From assembly GCF_036983985.1 (NCBI RefSeq), contig NZ_JALAHQ010000002.1, positions 496,001 to 560,000 on the forward strand: DNA of 64,000 nucleotides. Reading direction: 5' to 3'. Of the stretch, positions 49,705 through 59,960 are shown piece after piece. Under the pieces are notes generated by a model. The model searched no databases. It saw only the letters and a program-made list of their open reading frames with translations, and was not told the origin of the DNA. Positions within the stretch are counted from its first letter, which is position 1. Each line of letters starts with the position of its first letter. Both the position numbers and the translations under genes were made by a program. The DNA comes from Alishewanella metallidurans (lineage in GTDB: Bacteria > Pseudomonadota > Gammaproteobacteria > Enterobacterales > Alteromonadaceae).

Positions 49705-50823
49705 CTACACATGCTTGGAATGCGGTAGTTGTTGCCACCACTGTAGCAGCTGCTCAGCATTGCCGCGCATAATTATCGGCACATTGCGTTTTTTTAGCTG
49801 ATACGCATACATAGGATCGTAATAATCGGTTAATAACCGCTTGATCCAAAGCCGATGTAAATGGATATCGCCGCTTTGCTGCTGCTCAAGCAATGCCTGT
49901 TGTAACAATGTTTGTAACTGCGCATATAGTGCCCCGCCTAAACGCTTACGAATACGCAGCATCGCTTGTTGCAACATGTCGCTATAGATAGCAAAGCCTT
50001 GCTCTGCATTATGTTGCTGAGCTTCCAGTTGTAAATCGATAATATAGTCTTGCAGTATCACTTCAACCCGCTCAGTTAGCGGTTCTTCTAATAACAATAA
50101 TGGCCCACGCTGCATAGCTTGGTGTAACAGCGCGGGAATATTACGCTGGCCAATTAATAAGCTTTCATCTTCTAATAACAAGTAGCTGGGGTTGGTTGCC
50201 ATTACCTGCAAAATAGCGCCGGCTAAATCGTTTTCAAAGCGTATTTGTTCGGGCTGTGCTGATAGCCGGCGGCCAAATGACGAGCCACGATGATTAGCAA
50301 GTGCTTCTAAATCTACGGCGTGTAATTGTTGTAACAACCGAGTTTTACCACTGCCGGTTGGCCCACCAAGCAGTAATAGTTTTTCCGTTGCGGCGTGATT
50401 AATAACATCAATTGCCGCATTACGCAGTGCTTTAAAGCCGCCTTTAATACGCGGGTAAATTACGCCGCTGTCAGCCAACCATTGCTGGGCAATTTGTGAG
50501 CGCAACCCGCCTCTGGCGCAATACAGCATGCCATTCGGGTTAGCTTGCGCAAATTGCTGCCAGCTGGCTATTCTAGCTTGTTTAACTTCACCAGTAACCA
50601 GCTGATGGCCCAGTTCTATGGCAGCCTGTTGGCCTTGCTGTTTATAGCAAGTACCAACGGCAGCCCGCTCGCTATCGCTCATCAATGGTAAATTATAGCT
50701 ATGCTTAAATGCGCCTTTACTAAACTCTATTGGTGCACGTAAATCCAGCAGCGCGGGCTGCTGGCGTAAAATGTCATGATAATTGTCAAGCAATGGCAAG
50801 TGGTTAGGCTGTTTAGCGAACAC
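49705..50823 (-). CDS. mnmH: tRNA 2-selenouridine synthase MnmH (SelU)
   Basis: The protein has 372 residues with an N-terminal rhodanese domain and catalytic C102 in LYCARGGLRS, followed by a P-loop domain with GGPTGSGKTRL at 153-163. MnmH replaces the sulfur of 2-thiouridine with selenium at the wobble base of tRNA for Glu, Gln and Lys, by way of a geranylated intermediate, using selenophosphate. The start overlaps the end of selD by 11 bp, making a selD-mnmH operon. Confidence 0.96.
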   Translation of the reverse strand: MFAKQPNHLPLLDNYHDILRQQPALLDLRAPIEFSKGAFKHSYNLPLMSDSERAAVGTCYKQQGQQAAIELGHQLVTGEVKQARIASWQQFAQANPNGMLYCARGGLRSQIAQQWLADSGVIYPRIKGGFKALRNAAIDVINHAATEKLLLLGGPTGSGKTRLLQQLHAVDLEALANHRGSSFGRRLSAQPEQIRFENDLAGAILQVMATNPSYLLLEDESLLIGQRNIPALLHQAMQRGPLLLLEEPLTERVEVILQDYIIDLQLEAQQHNAEQGFAIYSDMLQQAMLRIRKRLGGALYAQLQTLLQQALLEQQQSGDIHLHRLWIKRLLTDYYDPMYAYQLKKRNVPIIMRGNAEQLLQWWQQLPHSKHV

Positions 50824-51853
50824 GAATAAGGTGGCCTTTTCTCGCTGACTTTAACTCGCCAATTGGGCTCAGTACTAAATCGTGGGCTACCGCCAAATGA
50901 ATAAACGCCGCTTCAGCTTCGGGGCTTACCGCCACTAGCAAGCCACCACTGGTTTGTGGATCACACAATAACGCTTGTTGTTCTACAGTTAACGCCGAAA
51001 CTTTACCGCCATAGCTGGCAAAATTACGACCGCTACCACCCGGAATGCAACCCAGCTTAATGTATTCGTTAATATGTGGTAAAACCGGCACAGTATGGCT
51101 ATCAATCTCGGCGCGCACACCACTGCCTTCACACATTTCAACCAAATGGCCCAGCAAACCAAAGCCAGTAACATCGGTCATGGCCGAAATGCCCTCCAGC
51201 TGCGCTATTTCGGCACCAATACTATTGAGTTGCACCATAGAATCGCGCGCAAGGTTCGCATGTTCTGGTTGCAGCTTTTTCTGCTTTTGCGCTGTAGTTA
51301 AAATACCTACGCCTAGCGGCTTAGTTAAATATAACCTATCACCGGCTTTGGCCGTATTGTTACGTTTTAACTGAGCAATATTTACTCGGCCAGTAACGGC
51401 TAAGCCGAAAATAGGCTCTGGCGCGTCAATACTATGACCGCCAGCTAACATTATGCCGGCGTCTTTACAGGCTTGTCGCCCACCTTCCAGTACTTGTTGC
51501 GCTAACTCTGGCGGTAATTTATTGACTGGCCAGCCTAAAATAGCAATAGCCAGCATCGGCTTGCCGCCCATAGCGTAAATGTCACTTATGGCGTTAGTTG
51601 CCGCAATGCGGCCAAAATCAAAGGCGTCGTCAACTATTGGCATAAAAAAATCGGTGGTACTTAGCACGGCACTGCCGTCACCTAAATCGTATGCTGCCGC
51701 ATCATCTTTACTGCTATTGCCTACCAGTAAATTAGGATCGGTAAATTGCAGTGAAGAAACGAGTATTTTATCCAATACCTGAGGCGAGATTTTACACCCG
51801 CAACCGGCACCGTGACTGTATTCTGTTAAATTAATAGAGGAAAAATCAGACAT
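50813..51853 (-). CDS. selD: Selenide, water dikinase SelD
   Basis: The protein has 346 residues. HGAGCGCKISPQVL at 14-27 holds the catalytic C18 and K21 (Cys form, no in-frame UGA). GLLGHLVEMCEGSGV and the AIR-synthase-like ATP domain are present, with DPQTSGGLLVAV near residue 305. It makes selenophosphate from selenide and ATP. The overlapping mnmH gene indicates tRNA selenouridine as the main use; no selA, selB or selC is visible in the window. Confidence 0.97.
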   Translation of the reverse strand: MSDFSSINLTEYSHGAGCGCKISPQVLDKILVSSLQFTDPNLLVGNSSKDDAAAYDLGDGSAVLSTTDFFMPIVDDAFDFGRIAATNAISDIYAMGGKPMLAIAILGWPVNKLPPELAQQVLEGGRQACKDAGIMLAGGHSIDAPEPIFGLAVTGRVNIAQLKRNNTAKAGDRLYLTKPLGVGILTTAQKQKKLQPEHANLARDSMVQLNSIGAEIAQLEGISAMTDVTGFGLLGHLVEMCEGSGVRAEIDSHTVPVLPHINEYIKLGCIPGGSGRNFASYGGKVSALTVEQQALLCDPQTSGGLLVAVSPEAEAAFIHLAVAHDLVLSPIGELKSARKGHLIRVR

Positions 51854-51969
51854 ATATAAACTTGGCTATAACCTAGTGGCGGTAACATAACGAAAGCATG
51901 GCTCAAGCACAAGAGCCAGCAGCAATTTCTGATATAGCGGCTAAGGCAAAACCCTAGCCGCTAGTCTAT

Positions 51970-53643
51970 TTAGTGTGTAGCCTTCAGTGAATGGTCCCGA
52001 ATGGTGCGAAACTCTTTACCCTGATGCCAATTCGGCCAGCTAGAGCTATTGGCTAGCTCGGTGCCTACCTGAAAAAACAAATATAGATCTTGTTGGCTGC
52101 CACGTAAATCCCAGTTTGGGTCAAACTCGTCGGTAACTTTATGATAATAATCGCGCACATAAATACGGCGCTGTTCTAAACCCCAATCTTTACCATTAAC
52201 AAAGCTATCCACACCGCCGCGCGCATATAACATCGGCACGCCTTTTTTCGCTAAATTAAAATGGTCTGAGCGATAATAAAAACCGTCTTGCGGTGTTGGC
52301 TCTGGCGCAATATAGCGGTTTTGTTGCTTAGCATATTTCGCTAGTATTGGTTCAAGTTCGGAGCTGCCATAGCCAAATACTAAAACATCACGCATTGGGC
52401 CGTACACGTTTAGCACATCCATATTAATACCGGCGACGGTTTTATTCACCGGAAATAGAGGGTTATCAGCATACCAGGCAGAACCTAGCAAACCACGCTC
52501 TTCTGCAGTAACAGCAACAAAAGCAACTGAGCGCTTCGGCGGCGGGCCAGCTTTAAATTTTTCTGCTAAAGCTAACAAAGCTGCAACACCACCGGCGTTA
52601 TCTTGCGCGCCGTTAAATATTTTATCGTCTGGACGACTAAAATCTAAACCGAAATGATCCCAATGAGCCATATAAATAATGGCTTCATCAGGCTGCTCAG
52701 TGCCTTTAATATAACCAATCACATTGCTTGACGTTAACTCACGCAGGTTATTGCTAATACTTACTGCGGCTTTAGCATTTAACGGCACAGGTTTAAAATC
52801 GCGTTTTAGTGCCTTTTCCCGCAGTTGCTCTAATGAGGTGTTATTAGCAGCGAATAGTTGCTCTGCAGCACCTAACGACAACCAGCCGTAGACTTCTGAG
52901 CGGTCCATGTTTTTATTATCATTTGCTAGCTCAAAGCGTATTGGGCTAGTGCCAGCAACCACGTTCCAACCATAACTGGCAGCGTCGGTTTCGTGCACAA
53001 TAAGCGCCATTGCTGCGCCTTGGCGCGCGGCCTCTTCATATTTGTAGGTCCAGCGGCCGTAGTAAGTCATGGCATTGCCGGTAAACAGCGCGTCATCTTG
53101 CGTGGCATAACCGGGGTCGTTAACTAATATCACCACGGTTTTACCTTTTACGTCTAAACCGGCGTAATCGTTCCAGTTATACTCCGGCGCTACTATGCCG
53201 TAACCCACAAACACCACGTCACTATTGGCAACATCAACTTGCGGTACCATCCGCGTAGACCAAGCCATCATATCGGTTTTATAACCTAAGCTACGGGTTT
53301 TGCCGCTACTATCCGTTAGCGTTAATGCTGATACCTTAACCGGATCAATTTGCACCACGGGTACTGGCTGGCGATAGCTATCACCGCTGTATGGCGTTAA
53401 ACCAATACGAGCAAACTGCTGTTCAAGGTAACTTACGGTAACTTCTTCACCCTTGGTTGCAGGTGCTCGCCCCAACATTTCATCTGAGGCGATATGCTGA
53501 AAATAACCAGCAAAATTATCACTAAAGTCAGTTTGTACTATTTCCTTATCCGCTAAGAGTGCGGTTTTTTGCTCGGCGCATGACACCGATAACAACGCAG
53601 CAGCACCAATTAGTGCTAGCGTATAACCAGAAGGGTGTTTCAT
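51970..53643 (-). CDS. M28 family metallopeptidase, probable lipoprotein
   Basis: The protein has 557 residues with an N-terminal signal whose Cys at 22 (LSVSCAEQ) may be lipidated. A PA domain insert (about 140-290; FVGYGIVAPEYNWNDYAGLDVKGKTVVILV) lies within an M28 peptidase: zinc ligands in MAHWDHFGLD near 325, NGAQDNAGGVAALL near 345 and TAEERGLLGSAWYA near 378. It is expected to be an envelope aminopeptidase. An AGGAAAA site precedes the ATG. It diverges from the M1 aminopeptidase gene by 150 bp. Confidence 0.93.
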   Translation of the reverse strand: MKHPSGYTLALIGAAALLSVSCAEQKTALLADKEIVQTDFSDNFAGYFQHIASDEMLGRAPATKGEEVTVSYLEQQFARIGLTPYSGDSYRQPVPVVQIDPVKVSALTLTDSSGKTRSLGYKTDMMAWSTRMVPQVDVANSDVVFVGYGIVAPEYNWNDYAGLDVKGKTVVILVNDPGYATQDDALFTGNAMTYYGRWTYKYEEAARQGAAMALIVHETDAASYGWNVVAGTSPIRFELANDNKNMDRSEVYGWLSLGAAEQLFAANNTSLEQLREKALKRDFKPVPLNAKAAVSISNNLRELTSSNVIGYIKGTEQPDEAIIYMAHWDHFGLDFSRPDDKIFNGAQDNAGGVAALLALAEKFKAGPPPKRSVAFVAVTAEERGLLGSAWYADNPLFPVNKTVAGINMDVLNVYGPMRDVLVFGYGSSELEPILAKYAKQQNRYIAPEPTPQDGFYYRSDHFNLAKKGVPMLYARGGVDSFVNGKDWGLEQRRIYVRDYYHKVTDEFDPNWDLRGSQQDLYLFFQVGTELANSSSWPNWHQGKEFRTIRDHSLKATH

Positions 53644-53793
53644 TTATTTTCCTTTTACAACAGAAAAAGCCAACGCTTACCTTAACGTATAATGCCAGTG
53701 GAAACGACAAAATTGCGACTAGCTGTTACCTTGTAATTATTATTAGTTTGCCAGTACACTGCTTATTCTTATCGTTGCAAGGAAAGAACAACC

Positions 53794-55632
53794 ATGTCTG
53801 CTCGACTTATTCCCCTCGCCGCCGGCTTGCTATGCAGCAGCTATGTTATGGCTAATACCGATGCTCATAGCTATGCCAATTATGAGGCTGTTGTCGTAAA
53901 TCATCTGCATTTAGATTTAAATCTAAATTTTGCCCAAAAAGCCTTAACCGGCTTCGCTGATTTACAACTTAAGTGGCTAGATAACAGCGCTAACAACATC
54001 TACTTAGATACGCGAGATCTATTAATAGATCGCATTTACGCAAAACGGGCCGACGGTAACTGGGTAAAAGTGCCATTTTCATTGGCAAAGCGGGACGACA
54101 TACTCGGCAGCAAATTAAGTATTACACCGTCGTTTAAAGCACAAACGCTGCGCATTTACTACAGTTCAACCGATAAGGCTTCCGGCTTACAGTGGTTAAC
54201 CCCAGAACAAACGGCCGGTAAAACCACCCCTTTTATGTTTAGCCAAAATCAGGCTATTCATGCTCGTAGCTGGATACCAATTCAAGATACACCAGCAGTG
54301 CGCATGACGTACACCGCGCGTATTCATGCGCCTGATAACATACTGGCCATCATGAGCGCCAGCAATGAACCTGGTATGGTTCGCGATGGCGATTACCAAT
54401 TTGTCATGTCTAAAGCGATACCTGCCTATTTAATTGCCATCGCCGCAGGCGACTTACAATTTAAAGCCATGAGCCAGCAAACTGGTGTTTATGCTGAGCC
54501 CTATATTTTAACTGCAGCGGCCGACGAGTTCGCAAGTACGCAAGCAATGATTAATGCTACTGAAAAACTGTACGGCGATTACCGCTGGGGACGTTACGAT
54601 TTATTAATGCTGCCGCCCAGCTTTCCTTTTGGCGGCATGGAAAACCCAGAACTGTCATTTATTACCCCTACCGCAGTAGCGGGCGATAGCAGCCTAGTCA
54701 GTTTAATTGCGCATGAGTTATCACACTCTTGGTCAGGTAATTTAGTGACTAATGCGAGCTGGCGAGATCTGTGGCTAAATGAAGGTTTTACCTCCTACGT
54801 AGAAAACCGCATTATGGAGCAGGTATTTGGTACCGACCGTGCGGTAATGGAACAAGCCCTGGCGATACAAGGTTTAAAAGAAGAGATCGCCAATTTGCCG
54901 CCAGCCGACACGATGTTGTACATCGATTTAGCCGGTCGCGATCCTGATGATGCGTTTAGTGGTATCCCTTATACCAAAGGTCAGATGTTCTTAATGTTTT
55001 TAGAGCAACAGTTTGGCCGAGACAAGTTTGACCCCTTTGTACAGCAGTATTTTAACGATCATGCGTTTCAAAGTATTAACACCACCGACTTTATTCAGTA
55101 TTTACAGCTTAATTTACTGCAAAAGTATCCCAATACGGTAACGCTAGAGCAGGTAAAAGAGTGGATATACGGCACAGGTCTGCCAGCTAACGCGCCAGAT
55201 CCTAAATCAGATGCATTTAATCAGGTGCAACAACAAGCCAGAGCTTGGCTTAACGGCGAGCAGCCCTTGGCTGATGTTCCGACCAGCAATTGGACGGTGC
55301 ATGAGTGGTTGTATTTTATTAATAATTTGCCGCTAAATATTAGCGCCGAGCAAATGGCCGAGTTAGATAACACCTTTGATCTTACCCATTCCACTAACGC
55401 TGAAATTGCCCACGCCTGGTTTTTAATCGCATTAAAAACCGGCTATCAAGAAATTGCCCCAGCGTTAGAGCAATACTTAATTAAGATTGGTCGTCGTAAA
55501 CTGATCATCCCGTTATATAAACAACTTGCAGTAACGCCAGAAGGTTTAGCCTTTGCCCGTGCGGTTTACGAAAAAGCGCGCCCAGGTTATCACCCGCTAT
55601 CACAAAGCACGGTTGATGAGCTACTAAAATAG
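53794..55632 (+). CDS. M1 family aminopeptidase (leukotriene-A4-hydrolase-like)
   Basis: The protein has 612 residues with a signal peptide (MSARLIPLAAGLLCSSYVMA). The substrate motif GGMEN lies near 281, and the zinc site HELSHSW near 306 with the third ligand in NEGFTSYVE 18 residues later. The C-terminal helical domain and overall length match bacterial LTA4H-type aminopeptidases such as the cold-adapted ColAP. It removes N-terminal residues from peptides, probably in the periplasm. Confidence 0.94.
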   Translation: MSARLIPLAAGLLCSSYVMANTDAHSYANYEAVVVNHLHLDLNLNFAQKALTGFADLQLKWLDNSANNIYLDTRDLLIDRIYAKRADGNWVKVPFSLAKRDDILGSKLSITPSFKAQTLRIYYSSTDKASGLQWLTPEQTAGKTTPFMFSQNQAIHARSWIPIQDTPAVRMTYTARIHAPDNILAIMSASNEPGMVRDGDYQFVMSKAIPAYLIAIAAGDLQFKAMSQQTGVYAEPYILTAAADEFASTQAMINATEKLYGDYRWGRYDLLMLPPSFPFGGMENPELSFITPTAVAGDSSLVSLIAHELSHSWSGNLVTNASWRDLWLNEGFTSYVENRIMEQVFGTDRAVMEQALAIQGLKEEIANLPPADTMLYIDLAGRDPDDAFSGIPYTKGQMFLMFLEQQFGRDKFDPFVQQYFNDHAFQSINTTDFIQYLQLNLLQKYPNTVTLEQVKEWIYGTGLPANAPDPKSDAFNQVQQQARAWLNGEQPLADVPTSNWTVHEWLYFINNLPLNISAEQMAELDNTFDLTHSTNAEIAHAWFLIALKTGYQEIAPALEQYLIKIGRRKLIIPLYKQLAVTPEGLAFARAVYEKARPGYHPLSQSTVDELLK

Positions 55633-55642
55633 TAAACCAGAG

Positions 55643-55668
55643 GCCGGCACCATTAAATGGGTGCCGGC
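55643..55668 (+). terminator. Strong GC hairpin after the M1 gene
   Basis: GCCGGCACC (55643-55651) pairs perfectly with GGTGCCGGC (55660-55668). There is no T run, so it may be a transcript-stabilising stem or Rho-assisted stop rather than a simple terminator. Confidence 0.5.
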
Positions 55669-55753
55669 GCTGATCCAAACCCGCCAATAAGCGTATACCC
55701 GTTAGCAGAATACGTTTTTCACTAGTATTACGTTTAACCTAACGGGCATAACG

Positions 55754-56131
55754 ATGAAAAAACTTTTTTTTGATGGCAGCTGTAAACTTTGCTTACGTGA
55801 AATTTCTTGGTTGGCACCTAAACTTAGCCCTCACATGCAGCTGGTAGATATTAGTCTTGCTAACTTCACTGGTTATGCGGGTGTGGCTAAAGCATCGATG
55901 ATGCAGCAAATTCATTTATGGAATGAAGACCACTTCCTCATTGGCATTGATGCCACACTGCACTACTGGCAACTGGCTGGGCATAACTGGCTAGTAAATT
56001 TCTTACGTTTTCCGCCCTGCTATTGGTTAGCCAGTAGAGGCTATAGATTTTGGGCCAATAAACGCATACGGTGCAGTGATGGCCAGTGCGAGTTACTTAA
56101 AAAGTTAAACCACGCCGATAAAGCAGAATAA
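55754..56131 (+). CDS. DCC-family (DUF393) thiol-disulfide oxidoreductase-like protein
   Basis: The protein has 125 residues beginning FFDGSCKLCLREISWL; the DGxCxxC motif gives the family its name. WLVNFLRFPPCYWLASRGYRFWANKRI is the typical second half. The function of DCC proteins is not established. It is convergent with the MHYT gene, whose stop lies 20 bp away. Confidence 0.9.
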   Translation: MKKLFFDGSCKLCLREISWLAPKLSPHMQLVDISLANFTGYAGVAKASMMQQIHLWNEDHFLIGIDATLHYWQLAGHNWLVNFLRFPPCYWLASRGYRFWANKRIRCSDGQCELLKKLNHADKAE

Positions 56132-56150
56132 CGGCGTGCTAGGTTACTAC

Positions 56151-58691
56151 TTAATGCGACAGTAAGTACTGCTTTATCCATTGTGCAGTATCAGCGGCTG
56201 GTGCGGGTTTAGCATACAGATAGCCTTGATAACAACGACAGCCACTTTGTTGTAATAGTTGTTGTTGCTCATGAGTTTCGACACCTTCCGCTACTAGTTT
56301 CATGCCATAAGTATTAGCAATACCAACAATAGCATCAACAATTACCCAGTCTCGGGGTTGTCCTGTGCTGCCACTGCGGACAAAGTACTGATCTATTTTT
56401 ACTTCATCAAACGGTAAGCGCGATAAGTAAGATAATGACGAATAACCAGTGCCAAAATCATCCATCGAAAACTTAACACCTAACTGCTTAATTTGCTGCA
56501 TACGTGCTACCGCATCATCTAAATCAGCCAATACCAAGCTTTCGGTTAGTTCTAACATTAGGTATTCGGGTGTCAGGTTATATTGGCGTAAACACTGTTC
56601 TACTAAGCTAACAAACTCCGGCAAATAGAACTGCTGGGCACTAATATTAACTGACATGGTGATACCGACTAGTTGGGGATCAGTTTGCCATTTTTGTAAT
56701 TGCTGACAAGCCTGATGTAATACCCAAAACCCGATATCTTCAATTAGCCCTGTTTCTTCTGCCACCGGTATAAAGGTTGCTGGTGAAATTGCGCCCAAAT
56801 CAGGGTGAAACCAGCGCAACAGCGCTTCAACACCAATCACTCTGCCGGTATCGGTTACTTGTGGCTGATAATACAAACTAAACTGTTGCTGCTCTATGGC
56901 ATTAACTAACGCCTGCTCCATGTTAAAACGCTGCTGAATATTCTGATACATTTGTGGTGCAAACATCGACTGGCTATTACCGCCAGCCGTTTTGGCATGA
57001 GAAACCGCAATGTCCGCTTGCTTTAATAATTCATCCGCATTGGCGTGCAAATTGTTAAACACCGAATAGCCTAAACTAACGCTACTACTATAGTAATGGC
57101 CGCCAATCGCGTAAGGCTGTTGTAAAGCCTTACGTAGCTCTGCAGCAAACTCTTTAAGTTGTTGCTCAGCCAGCGGTAACTGCGACGGCAAACTATTTAC
57201 CAGCAAAACAAATTCATCACTCCCTAAACGACCACAAATACTGCCCACCGGCGCAAATTGCGCCAACCTAGCCGCCACTTGTTTTAATAATTCATCGCCA
57301 GCTTTATGGCCTTGGGTATCATTTATTCGTTTAAAATCATCAATATCTACCAAAATTACTGAGCCACTTTGCGCCTCACCATCAAATTGTTCGAGTAAAT
57401 CTTGTAAACATTGCTGAATTTTACGCCGATTAAATAAGCCGGTTAAACCGTCAAAAAAGGCCAGCTGATAAATATGTTGCTCGGTGGCTTTACGCTGCGA
57501 AATATCGGTAATAAAGCCGCTCCAACTCACACCAGTTTCATCACGCTCTGGCATTGCATTACCAAGCAACCAGCGAATATCACCATTTGCGTTTTGTACA
57601 CGATATTCATGATGCCAGGGTGATAAACTTTGCGCCGAATCATAAATAGACTGACGCATAGCGTCACGATCATCCGGATGTATCGCTAGCATTATCGGCA
57701 TAGCATCAAGCTGAGCTTGTTCTGGGCTAACACCGTAATAATCTTGTATAGCATCACTGGCGTAAGGAAAGGTAAAGCTGCCATTATCGTCTAATCTGAA
57801 TTCATACACTAAGCCTGGCACCCTAGAGGCAATACGCTGTAACCTAATAGCAAGCATTTTGGCATGTTCATTAGCTTTATCTGTGTTGTGCTCGGCACTA
57901 CTAACGCGTTGTCGCATAATAACGGCAACCGTAGCCAATAATAAAATAGCCACAGCAACCACTACGGCTAATGTGCCTAAAGTAGCTTTGTTCAGTACAA
58001 TACTGCTAATGGTGTTAGGCGATAATGTTGGTACAAATACCGTAGCGTGCATCGCCACATAATGCATACTGGCAATGGCCATGCCCATCACAACCGAGCT
58101 AATAATCTCTAATAGCAGCTTATTGCGCAGTATATTATTAAGCCAAGGCCGAACGGCTAACGCCAATACTGCCATGAGTACGGCAACCAAAATAGATAAC
58201 GCAAAAATTTCCGGCACATATAAACGTTCAGCTTGCAGCACCATAGCTGCCATGCCGATATAATGCATACAGCCAATACCAGCGCCCATTAATACGCCAC
58301 CCACCAGAATACGCCCGGCACTTTGCTGTGGTGCAGCCACAACATTAAGCGTAACAACAGCGGCAATAATTGCGGGTAATACTGAGATAAGCGTTAAATC
58401 GAGGCGGTAATTTACGTCGACTGGCAGTTGTAGCGACATCATACCGGTAAAGTGCATAGCCCAAACACCCAAGCCCATAGCTATGGCGCCACTGGTATGC
58501 CATAAATAACGTGACACCGGCTTAGCAGCCCCCTGCATTAGGTGGCGATGGCTAAAACTAGTATAAGCAGCCAGTATGGCAATGAGTAATGATAATAATA
58601 CTAACGCCATCGCATGATGGCCATGATAAGCAACAGACAAGTTAGTGGTGTCAGAGGTAAAGGCAAGCAGCATAGTACGACTCATAAACAC
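56151..58691 (-). CDS. MHYT-PAS-GGDEF-EAL cyclic-di-GMP signalling protein
   Basis: The protein has 846 residues. The first ~250 form an MHYT membrane domain with three visible repeats (MHFTGM, MHYIGM, MHYVAM), thought to bind copper or sense O2, CO or NO. A PAS domain (~285-400), GGDEF domain (~405-570) and EAL domain (~580-840) follow. The GGDEF loop reads GSDEF, which may weaken cyclase activity. The EAL domain keeps EALLRW, NISAQQF, ELTES, DDFGTGYSS, KID and AEGVET, so phosphodiesterase activity is likely. It acts at the inner membrane. Confidence 0.94.
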   Translation of the reverse strand: MFMSRTMLLAFTSDTTNLSVAYHGHHAMALVLLSLLIAILAAYTSFSHRHLMQGAAKPVSRYLWHTSGAIAMGLGVWAMHFTGMMSLQLPVDVNYRLDLTLISVLPAIIAAVVTLNVVAAPQQSAGRILVGGVLMGAGIGCMHYIGMAAMVLQAERLYVPEIFALSILVAVLMAVLALAVRPWLNNILRNKLLLEIISSVVMGMAIASMHYVAMHATVFVPTLSPNTISSIVLNKATLGTLAVVVAVAILLLATVAVIMRQRVSSAEHNTDKANEHAKMLAIRLQRIASRVPGLVYEFRLDDNGSFTFPYASDAIQDYYGVSPEQAQLDAMPIMLAIHPDDRDAMRQSIYDSAQSLSPWHHEYRVQNANGDIRWLLGNAMPERDETGVSWSGFITDISQRKATEQHIYQLAFFDGLTGLFNRRKIQQCLQDLLEQFDGEAQSGSVILVDIDDFKRINDTQGHKAGDELLKQVAARLAQFAPVGSICGRLGSDEFVLLVNSLPSQLPLAEQQLKEFAAELRKALQQPYAIGGHYYSSSVSLGYSVFNNLHANADELLKQADIAVSHAKTAGGNSQSMFAPQMYQNIQQRFNMEQALVNAIEQQQFSLYYQPQVTDTGRVIGVEALLRWFHPDLGAISPATFIPVAEETGLIEDIGFWVLHQACQQLQKWQTDPQLVGITMSVNISAQQFYLPEFVSLVEQCLRQYNLTPEYLMLELTESLVLADLDDAVARMQQIKQLGVKFSMDDFGTGYSSLSYLSRLPFDEVKIDQYFVRSGSTGQPRDWVIVDAIVGIANTYGMKLVAEGVETHEQQQLLQQSGCRCYQGYLYAKPAPAADTAQWIKQYLLSH

Positions 58692-58778
58692 GGCTATAGA
58701 ATTTGACGTCCAGTATTGCCCAGCCTTGGTCGTACCACAAGCGAGAAACTATAAATCACATTGTTAACGAGACCAGCA

Positions 58779-59828
58779 TCAAAACGGTAAGCTATGTTGA
58801 CGCAAAAACAGCGCGATATCATCTTGTATTGCTGGCGTTAAGTTCAGGGTAAAGGCAGCAATGTTTTGCTGTAATTGCGCCATACTAGTTGCGCCAATAA
58901 TAGTAGAGGTAACACCGTCTACCTGATTAACCCACGCCAAGGCTAAGCTTGTTGCCGCTATACCATGATCATGCGCTAAGCTATTAAACGCGGCGATAGC
59001 TTGGTCAGACTCTGGCGTATCTCTAAATAAACCATTACGTTGCAACATACTCCAACGCGTGCCCTCGGGGCGTTTACCCTGTAAATACTTACCGCTTAAT
59101 GCTCCGCCCGCCAATGGCGACCAAGGTAAATAGGCAATATCCTCATGTACACATTGCTCAATTAAATACGGCCAGTCTTTGGTATGCAAAGCGCTAAACT
59201 CATTTTGAATAGACACCATGCGTGGCAAGTTATGCTCTGCACTTAGTTTAAGATACTGATTTATTCCCCAGGGCGTATCATTAGACAAACCACAATACCG
59301 AATTTTTCCAGCATTAACGCAACTTTGCAACGCTTGTAACAGGCCTAGCATTTGTTCAGTGTGCTGCTCTGCATTTACACTAGAAAAGCTCAGCTTATTA
59401 ACACTATGGCGTGCAAAGTGTGGCGTGGTTCTATTTGGCCAATGTAGCTGGTACAGGTCAATATAGTCAGTTTGCAATCTAATAAGCGAGTCATCAACCG
59501 CTTGCAGTAAGGTTTCTGGCGTCATATCACCGCCGCCGCGAATATGCGCTAAACCATTACCCGACATTTTGCTTGCCAGCACTAATTCGTGGCGCTTACC
59601 AGAACGCGCTAACCAATTACCAATAATACATTCAGTTGCACCATAGGTTTGTGGTGATGGCGGCACCGAATACATCTCGGCAGTATCGACAAAATTTATA
59701 CCCTGAGCTAAAGCATACTCTAGCTGGGCATCAGCATCGGTTTGCGTATTTTGACAGCCCCAAGTCATTGACCCCAAGCACACCCGAGATACCCTAACCT
59801 TACTACTACCTAATACTGAATATTGCAT
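58779..59828 (-). CDS. Aldo/keto reductase (Tas type)
   Basis: The protein has 349 residues forming a TIM-barrel aldo/keto reductase. The catalytic tetrad region NFVDTAEMYSVPPSPQTYGATE (Asp and Tyr) is near 45-67, Lys in LASKMSG near 86 and His in YQLHWPNR near 131. The NADPH region TSTIIGATSMAQL is near 312. The inserted YSVPPSPQTYGATE segment is typical of E. coli Tas. Physiological substrate unknown. Confidence 0.93.
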   Translation of the reverse strand: MQYSVLGSSKVRVSRVCLGSMTWGCQNTQTDADAQLEYALAQGINFVDTAEMYSVPPSPQTYGATECIIGNWLARSGKRHELVLASKMSGNGLAHIRGGGDMTPETLLQAVDDSLIRLQTDYIDLYQLHWPNRTTPHFARHSVNKLSFSSVNAEQHTEQMLGLLQALQSCVNAGKIRYCGLSNDTPWGINQYLKLSAEHNLPRMVSIQNEFSALHTKDWPYLIEQCVHEDIAYLPWSPLAGGALSGKYLQGKRPEGTRWSMLQRNGLFRDTPESDQAIAAFNSLAHDHGIAATSLALAWVNQVDGVTSTIIGATSMAQLQQNIAAFTLNLTPAIQDDIALFLRQHSLPF

Positions 59829-59960
59829 CTAAAACCCTATTATTCTATTAACTACTGCGTTAACGCGTATTGTCGCACCAGTTTAGTGTTACAACACTAG
59901 CAGTGTCGTAACGTTTTGTATCATAATCACAACCATTATTCTTACAGAAAAGAGTTAACC

